NCBI GenBank assembly: GCA_047967505.1
Contig: CM106541.1
Source: Dipteris shenzhenensis
Lineage: Eukaryota > Polypodiophyta > Polypodiopsida > Gleicheniales
Reading direction: 5' to 3' (one strand)
Length of the DNA: 64,000 nucleotides
The notes beneath the pieces were generated by a model. The model worked only from the letters and a program-made list of their open reading frames with translations, was not told the DNA's origin and searched no databases. Below, piece by piece: positions 57,241-64,000 of this stretch. The position numbers were made by a program, and so were the translations under genes. Positions within the stretch are counted from its first letter, which is position 1, and each line of letters starts with the position of its first letter.

Positions 57241-58245
57241 CCAGGCTAATTTCGCCTGAGCAAGATGCTCCCTCAAGACTCCACCTTCATCAATGATCCA
57301 CCCCTCATAGATTTTTCCTAGAAGAGGGGAAGAAGTTTGCATGGTGGCTCGGGAAACAGAGAGACCATGTGTGCACAGTGAGCAGCCGAATAGAAAGAAC
57401 TTTTAAGGCTTTGAAAGAAAGAAAAGGGAAGAGACACTCAAGAGAGAGAGAACCTGAAGTGACCTTCATTACAAATAGAGTGAGAATCCACTTCAACACT
57501 ACAAACACAAGGGAGAAGAAGAGGTTTCATACATACAAGAGGGAGCGGAAGCTCCAAGACTACTCATAGAGAGAGAATAAACTAGAGAGAGAAGGACTCA
57601 AGAGTCTACATAAGAGAATATCTACAAGAGGGAGAGAAGGCTCATGGAAGAGGCTTAGGGAGACTAGAGCTAAAGCAACATGAGGCCTAATGGTGGAAGA
57701 GATTGATGAACAAGGGAGAGGAGGGCTCCTTTTATAGAGATTTTGTTACCCTCCTTCACCCATTTACAATTGCTGCCTGTAGATTCCTTTCCCCATCAAT
57801 CACATAAGCACGTATGTCACCATCCATGTCCTTTTTGGCTACTCTTGCCATGTGTCCCATCACAAGATGCTCAAGACTCTTAAAATATTGAGAAAGTCAA
57901 GAGTCTCCTCACATGGAGCCCATAGGGACCCTCTCTTTTCCACATGTCCACATCCTCCTTATTCCACATAGGAGTTCTAGAAGGATTCCTCTTGACTTCA
58001 CACTCCTCCACATGCCTTCCACACGCTTGGCATGTGGCCTCTCTTATATTATTGGAACACATGGATATGAGCCCACCTCTTTATATGACTCACTCTTCCT
58101 ATTTTCTAAAAAACTCCATAATATCCCATACACAAATAACTCTCACCCCATACCAAGGTATTTATAATTCATACCTATGGTATTTACAATGAGCCATTCC
58201 ACTCATCCTCTCCATCCCATACAATATCATAGAAAATAAGAATAA
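57241..58245. other. no gene seen; purine-rich stretch
   Basis: GA-rich segments (agagagagaa, gggagagaagg) at 57410-57720, then AT-rich. Open frames at 57369 and 57913 lack recognisable content. Confidence 0.5.
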
Positions 58246-59300
58246 GTGAGAGCCGCTAGGCCATCACTTGATACTCAAACTCTTATCAAACATACAGAAA
58301 AACAATACAAATGCCAAGTTAAAAATATCAATTTTTGGCATCACAGTGAGCAAGAGTTGTATCTAAGGTTTATGGCTCAGACCCCTGAACTTTTGATTGG
58401 GCAAAGGAGCTTTGAGCATTGTAAGCCCTGGTACATTAGGTAACTCAATGATAGGAATGTGTGTTGTTGTAAAACACACATAGACTTTGACCTGGCCTAG
58501 CATGCTTTGAATGACTTTAGATTCGGTTGTGTTGTAGCATTTCTCCATGGAGAGAGATACCCATGTCTTGCAAATGAATGTGGAGTCTATATTAGGCCAC
58601 TAGGATCCTCATCATGTGTTGTGAGGGACGTCTCTTTGGGAGCCAGTAGTCTGTCCAAAGGGAGACTTTGAGTAGCACCGCATTGAATGCTTTTGTGGCA
58701 CATGCATGCATTGTAGTCGAAAGAAGAGGCAATGTGATGTTTATTCAAATGAAATGAGGGAAAACAAGCTGTTGCTGCTCTAAAATGGAGGAGATTTGAA
58801 CATTTAATGTTGAAGGATTGGAGAAAAAGAGAAGGCTACTATCATATAAGAGCACTCAGCTGAGGGAGCTTGTAGAGAACTTGGTCCCAAAATACGTACT
58901 CTATAAGCAATTCAAGAAGTGCCTTGCCGAATTTCCCCATGACAACATTGTCACTGTCATATATTTTGCAAAAAATTACTCATTTCAAGAACAAAATGAG
59001 ATACAAAGTGCTCACTATTACAACAAGTAGATATCAATTCTAGTGCATATCACGTACAATCATTTGCTTGATTCTTGTATGACTGATGCCAATATGTCAT
59101 ATGCTCAAAACAAGAAAACTTTCTTGTTTTTGTAGTGCGTGCATCCTAGGGGATCATGACAATTGTGAGGAAATTGCAACTATGAAGAGTGGGAGGAAGC
59201 TCAAGTTTTCCTTGTACATGAAGATGGAGTGACAAGAAATGGAGAGGCCATAATTACAAACTGTTACATAAGAGTTTGCAAACATTTGTGTGCCCTAATT
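58246..59300 (+). pseudogene. decayed gene of an uncharacterised, probably transposon-related family
   Basis: Pieces in order, across stops and frameshifts: FWHHSEQELYLRFMAQTPEL, LNDRNVCCCKTHIDFDL, a Cys-rich motif CFCGTCMHCSRKK near 58690, VAALKWRRFEHLMLKDW, then the open stretch at 58818-59030: STQLRELVENLVPKYVLYKQ, KKCLAEFPHDNIVTVIYFAK, NYSFQEQNEIQSAHYY. I recall this combination (CCCK...H, a zinc-like cluster, then F(A/S)ENYxxxEQNEIQS and ILVHITY) from multi-copy uncharacterised genes in plants and animals that look transposon-derived; the acidic positions could belong to a nuclease fold. No function is established. The sequence is clearly broken. Confidence 0.5.
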
Positions 59301-59514
59301 AGTAAGAGCTATTAAGTTCTAGTTGCAAGCTATGCCTAGACAAAAGAAGCGCAAGATTATCTTCAAAATGGATTTGGACACACATGATCACATCATGGGG
59401 TGTCTTGGAGTAGTGGACAACTAAGATAATACAAGAAATTGCATTCTAAGGAAAATGTATTCCACTTATCCTAGAAAAATGGAAAATGTATTTATACTCA
59501 GCTTATATTTAGTA

Positions 59515-59790
59515 AATCCCAAACCGACCATGCTTGTTTTACACCACTGTGTTTGTTTTATTGAAATTCCAAATAGTAGATCCCCATCATGCTTGTTTTA
59601 CAAAACCACTATGCTTGGTTTTTACAGTGAATCCAAAATCCACCACCCTTGTTTTAGTAATCCCAAATGATTGGATATCTTCTAGTTTTACAATGGTATA
59701 TATCTTTAAAAATGTATGCTACTTATCTTGTAAAACCACTATGCCAGTGATCGCAAATCCTGAACAACGAATTGTATGCCATTCATCTTG
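59515..59790. repeat. short degenerate repeats ('accactatgcttg')
   Basis: Phrases like aatcccaaa, ccaccatgcttgttttac and gtgatcgcaaatcc recur every 50-60 bp. The array at 62640-63010 uses similar vocabulary. Confidence 0.5.
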
Positions 59791-59799
59791 TAATAATTG

Positions 59800-62640
59800 A
59801 AGGAAACCATTGCATTGGTAGTAGTGAATCCTAGACAATTTATTGTGTGCAACCAACGACATAATATATCCTTACTAGAAATTAGAACTTCTCAAAGGAA
59901 TACTTGATAAAATTACATCATCATAAAAATAGAGGATCAATCTTGAGCTACCTAATTGTGTCAAAACCCAAATCTAGTAAAAAATATCTTCATGTAAAAA
60001 CAATATCTTGACCGTACAAGTATCAAGAGGAACTTTATTGTTGCAAGCTATGAAAAAGTGTTATGAAGTTTCACACTTCGAAAAAATGGAATTGTATTGA
60101 CCAAGCAAGGGTAAGAATAATTATCTAATGAGCACACTACATGGGGTGAGAGACCTATCAATTTAAAAACCATTCTTCAAATGTTTAGAACTAGAGAGCA
60201 TATTAAAAAGGATTGATAGTAGCTTTAGCTTATGTTTCTAAAACATATAGAGTTAGAACCTCCCCATATTCTACTTGCATGTTAATGACAAAACCTTTTA
60301 TACTAGCATTAGGAATATATGGGATAGTTCAAATGTAAGAGCATTATCTCAAATCTCTTGCATGAACTTTTACTAAGGAAAATTTGCTAATCTTTTAAGT
60401 ATAAAGCCAAATATGACCTGGATCTTGGCTAAGGGTAGAGAATAAGTACATTGAACATCTTTGATGTGAACTAGAGATCAAGGTATAGACTACAAATGAG
60501 ATTTAAAAAACAAAACCTTGTAGAAATACGTAAATATTAGATGCATGTTGTATTTAACATAAAACCAATATCAGAAACACGATAGCACCATAGCTACCCA
60601 CGCATATAGAGATAGATCACCACTCTATAAAGATATACGAGTATCAAATTATGCCAGTCTAATTTTATATGTAGTACATTTGAGTCTAAAATAAAATTCA
60701 TTTGTTGAAGACTACATTTTATCCCATACGTGGAGTCGGCTGAATGGTTTCCACACGCTTTAAGAGAGGAGGAGACAAGCATCATTTTGAGACAATCACT
60801 GAGAGCTTAAAGCATTACTTATTGAGACCAAGTGTAGAAGTAGAAAGGAAAAACAACCATATATAGAGGGACTGAGATGTATGACATAACATAGAAAGAT
60901 GTAGTGAATGTTAGATCAATTACTAGTGAAATGAGTGCGAGGATACATATCAAATAAAGAACCCATGTAGTGTTCTAGCCATGTAAGGGAAAAACACATA
61001 TTGTATTGTGCATGCATATCGGCCATACCATTGAGCTATCAACTAAACAACATATGAATATGCAAAAGCTTCAAAGGACAAAGGGGCAAGGTGGCATAGG
61101 CAAGTGAAAAGTATGTAGCACCAACTGGAGGCTATGAGTCATGCAAAGACAGAGTGATCATTAGTGTAGAATGAGAGAAAGACATCTTGAAATCACTTGA
61201 AAAATTGCATGGAAATACCATCACTCTAGGAAATGTGTTAACCATTATGTCGAGGTGTAAAGAGAATGGATGTAGTTTCTTAGAGAATGGATGCAACCAT
61301 CTATCGATAGAGACAAGGCAAGGATCGCAATAGGTGGCTGTGATTGCAACTTAGAGCGAGTGTCCAACAAGACATAGTTTAAAACAAGAAATACTTGCTA
61401 TATACCCTATACATGTATACAAGTGGAATTAAGCATTCAGTCTCAGAGACAACCGTAGTTTAGGAGGATGCTACACAACTCATATCAAAGCTAAATTGTT
61501 GGTCTAGAGAAATCTCAGAGGATGTTGATCAAAGTCATAAGGTTGGAGCCATCATGGCCGAATCTTGGTGTTAAAAGCAAGCCCACAATCGAGTTGCAAA
61601 TTTTGGAAAGCTTAAACTTAAATGTCAGCAAGAGCATAGGAGGATAGTTTCAAAGTAAGCAAGGAGGAGCATACACCCCCTACCATCAAAACAAGTCCAA
61701 AACGGAAATCACCTGGTGGGAAAAGATGACTAGAGTGCTAGCATGTGCAAAAACAAATTGCTGGATCATTTGGGCATGATCAATTTTTCGGATGTCATTG
61801 AACTTCGAGCCTAAAACTCTTTACGATTTCAGCCTTTCAATGCAAAGCTTTATCATAGAGACGAGCTTGGTAAATGGGATGTCACGAAAGATTAAGGGGT
61901 GATCTATATAAGTACATGCTTCATTAAGGCACCGAATGCACCACCCAGAGGTAGTTCAAGTGTAGAGTATGCAAACTTATTTAATCTAGCCACGTCTTAG
62001 CAAATGGCCAGCTCTATATCTTCTAGAAACAGAGTGAATCTATTGAGCAAGTAGCATACCAAGCCTCTAGATGCAAATCTAAATCTCCCAAGGAGTATTC
62101 TAAATTACAACCATCTTTTAATGCCCACTAGGTCATTTCCTTGTTCTATTGCCTTTAAGTAAGTTGATTACTTCCAAGATCCACCAAAAACCGTACATAT
62201 GCTCCAAGGTTTTGTTTATGGAAGCTAGCCACCAAAACCATGTAGCATTAGTTGTGCTACAATTTCAACAACAATTTAGAGATTGTGTTTTCTAGAATAT
62301 GGGTCAATGTGTGATCGGGTGTAGCCATTTGGAGCTCTTTTTGGGGGCACTTTTGGGGCCGCAACACAACATGCTCACCCTCTCATTGGATTTTCCCCCT
62401 GGCATAATGATTGCTGCACAAGCATAATAACGACACGCAATCTGTCACAATTCCTTGTTCTGAACAGCTAAAAAATGGACACATGTCACTACATGCATTT
62501 AGTCCATGAGAATTTTATTATCCTCGTCACCACTCTTAGCACTGGCGCAATATGTCAACACTCCCTATTCTAAACATCGCAGATCTTAACACACGTCACT
62601 ACATGCATTTTACGACCTCTTAACCACCACCGCACTGGTT
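59800..62640. other. no gene seen
   Basis: AT-rich, no open frame of note and no recognisable repeat. Confidence 0.5.
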
Positions 62641-63010
62641 TTTGCATATTATCCAAGAGAGCAGCCACTACACTTGTTTTTTCAAGTAAATCCAAAAGGC
62701 CACCTCATTGGCTCTTGGAGCTATTTTAGTGCTAGTTGCAAAACAACCACCGTGCCTATTTTTATAGAGTAATCCTAAATAATGCCACCGCACTGGCTCT
62801 TTGAACTATTTTAGTGATGGTTGCAGAGCAACCACCACGCTTGTTTTTTCAAGTAATTCAAAATGGTTTTTTTCAATAAGAACGCCGCCCCATGCTGGTT
62901 GCAGAAGAACCACTGTGCTTTTTTTTCAAGTAATCTTAAAAAACGCCACAGCACTGGCTTTTGGAGCTAGTTTAGTGCTGGTTGTAGTTAATCTTAAAAC
63001 AAGGAAATCG
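62641..63010. repeat. tandem repeat, about 110-bp unit
   Basis: Three to four copies of cgccaccgcactggctcttg, gagctattttagtgctggttgca and accaccgtgcttgttttttcaagtaatc. Confidence 0.75.
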
Positions 63011-63139
63011 TATATCATATTTACTTGCAACCAAGGAAAATTAAAAGCACTACAATTGTTTTTGCAGGCATTCCTATAGAACCACCACCGCACGAAAATG
63101 TACAACCGCGGTGGTGCTTGCAACCACCGCCCTTGAGGG

Positions 63140-64000
63140 GAGTTCCAAATACTATAGTGTTATGTCAAGTACCTTGAGGGGAGTTCATTACAAATATAAC
63201 TCGATACATTACAAGATTCATTACAATGGATAGGTATGAAACAAAAGATACAACAAAACAAAATGCTGCCTTTTTTTTTGGCAAAAAGGAGTATTGTTAC
63301 ATAGCTGCATGCATCTGCCATAGATTGGCAATGTGGAGTCATTACAATGGATAGGAGTAATGTTACATGTATAGCATCAAAATGAAACAAACTATATAGA
63401 GTTCATTACAAATATGCATTACCAGATTCATTACAATGGATAGATACGACAAAGCAAAATGTTGCCTTTTTTGGGGGGGTGAAAAGGATTATTGTTACAT
63501 AGCTTCATGCATCTGCCATAGATTGGCGATGTGGATTCATTACAATGGATAGGAGTAATGTTACATGTATAGCATCAAATTGAAAGAAACTGTATAGATT
63601 TCATTACAAATATAGGTCGATGCATTACAAGATTCATTACAATGGATAGATATGAAACAAAATATAAAACAAAGCAAAATGTTGCCTTTTGTTTTGATGA
63701 AAAGGAGTATTGTTACATAGCTTCATGCATTTGCCATAGATTGGCAATGTGGAGTCATTACAATGGATAGAAGTAATGCTACATGTATAGCATCAAAATG
63801 AAACAAACTGTATAATTGAGTGCCATGTATTTACAATACATAAAAAAGGATGTACAATATGGTCTCACGATGTGAGATGAGAAAACTCTTGCATGAATGA
63901 TGCTTTTCCTTCATCAACATCCACAAGGCAGCATCCATACAGGATGACACGATAGAGGCCTGCTTCATGCATCTGCCATAGATTAGCAAAGTGGAGTCCT
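63140..64000. repeat. tandem repeat, about 200-220 bp unit, continues past the window
   Basis: Units start gttcattacaaatat at 63184, 63400 and 63598 and contain gcatctgccatagattggca and gtcattacaatggataggag. Another piece (catgcatctgccatagatta) appears at 63965-64000, so the array runs off the edge. Confidence 0.88.

Overview
This 64 kb window looks like nuclear DNA from a land plant with a large, repeat-rich genome. Reasons: plant-style Ty1/copia elements primed by initiator tRNA-Met, LINE fragments with a DUF4283-type ORF1, spliceosomal introns, and long AT-rich stretches without genes. A Helentron-type element and a ParB-like 'GNHR' gene make a non-flowering lineage (fern, lycophyte, gymnosperm or bryophyte) more likely than an angiosperm. 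That is inference; nothing here fixes the species. Only one short single-exon gene (37203-37436) looks intact. Almost everything else recognisable is a mobile element or a decayed gene.

Layout. 0.9-3.0 kb: a five-exon ParB-like gene with clean splice sites but one frameshift and two stops. 3.1-3.6 kb: a dispersed unknown block that recurs inverted at 56.6-57.2 kb. 5.7-14.6 kb: a Ty1/copia element of family B (minus strand) that was hit by a family A copia element (plus strand). The locus was then rearranged so that the 5' LTR of element A now lies 3 kb downstream of its 3' LTR; the GATGG target duplication on both outer edges shows they are the two ends of one insertion. 14.6-16.9 kb: LINE, ParB-like and LTR scraps. 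17.3-27.3 kb: a decayed Helentron (zinc-finger/DUF6570 region, HUH Rep, PIF1-type helicase, EEP endonuclease) split by a second family A copia element at 20217-24769 and carrying a small inversion in its helicase. 29.4-30.5 kb: a second Helentron remnant.

30.5-34.6 kb: microsatellites, then a LINE fragment in inverted halves flanked by 87-bp direct repeats. 35-38.1 kb: minisatellites and the 77-residue gene. 38.2-38.6 kb: seven copies of a TACCGNNCGGTGTA-like palindrome upstream of a TATA box. 39.4-42.5 kb: local tandem repeats. 42.6-48.7 kb: nine units of a 650-820 bp satellite in which each unit is largely a nested hairpin, partly in an alternating two-unit higher-order pattern. 49.3 kb: a perfect 43-bp inverted repeat. 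51.8-52.3 kb: repeats shared with 38.7 kb. 52.9-54.2 kb: a decayed kinase-like gene. 58.2-59.3 kb: a decayed gene of an uncharacterised, probably transposon-related family. 62.6-64.0 kb: tandem arrays running off the right edge.

There is no operon-like cooperation. The main story is layered transposition: B then A then rearrangement at 5.7-14.6 kb; Helentron then A at 17-27 kb. In family A most of the stop codons are CAG to TAG changes, as expected from deamination of methylated CHG sites. The two A copies carry complementary deletions (one lost the RNase H core, the other lost reverse transcriptase).
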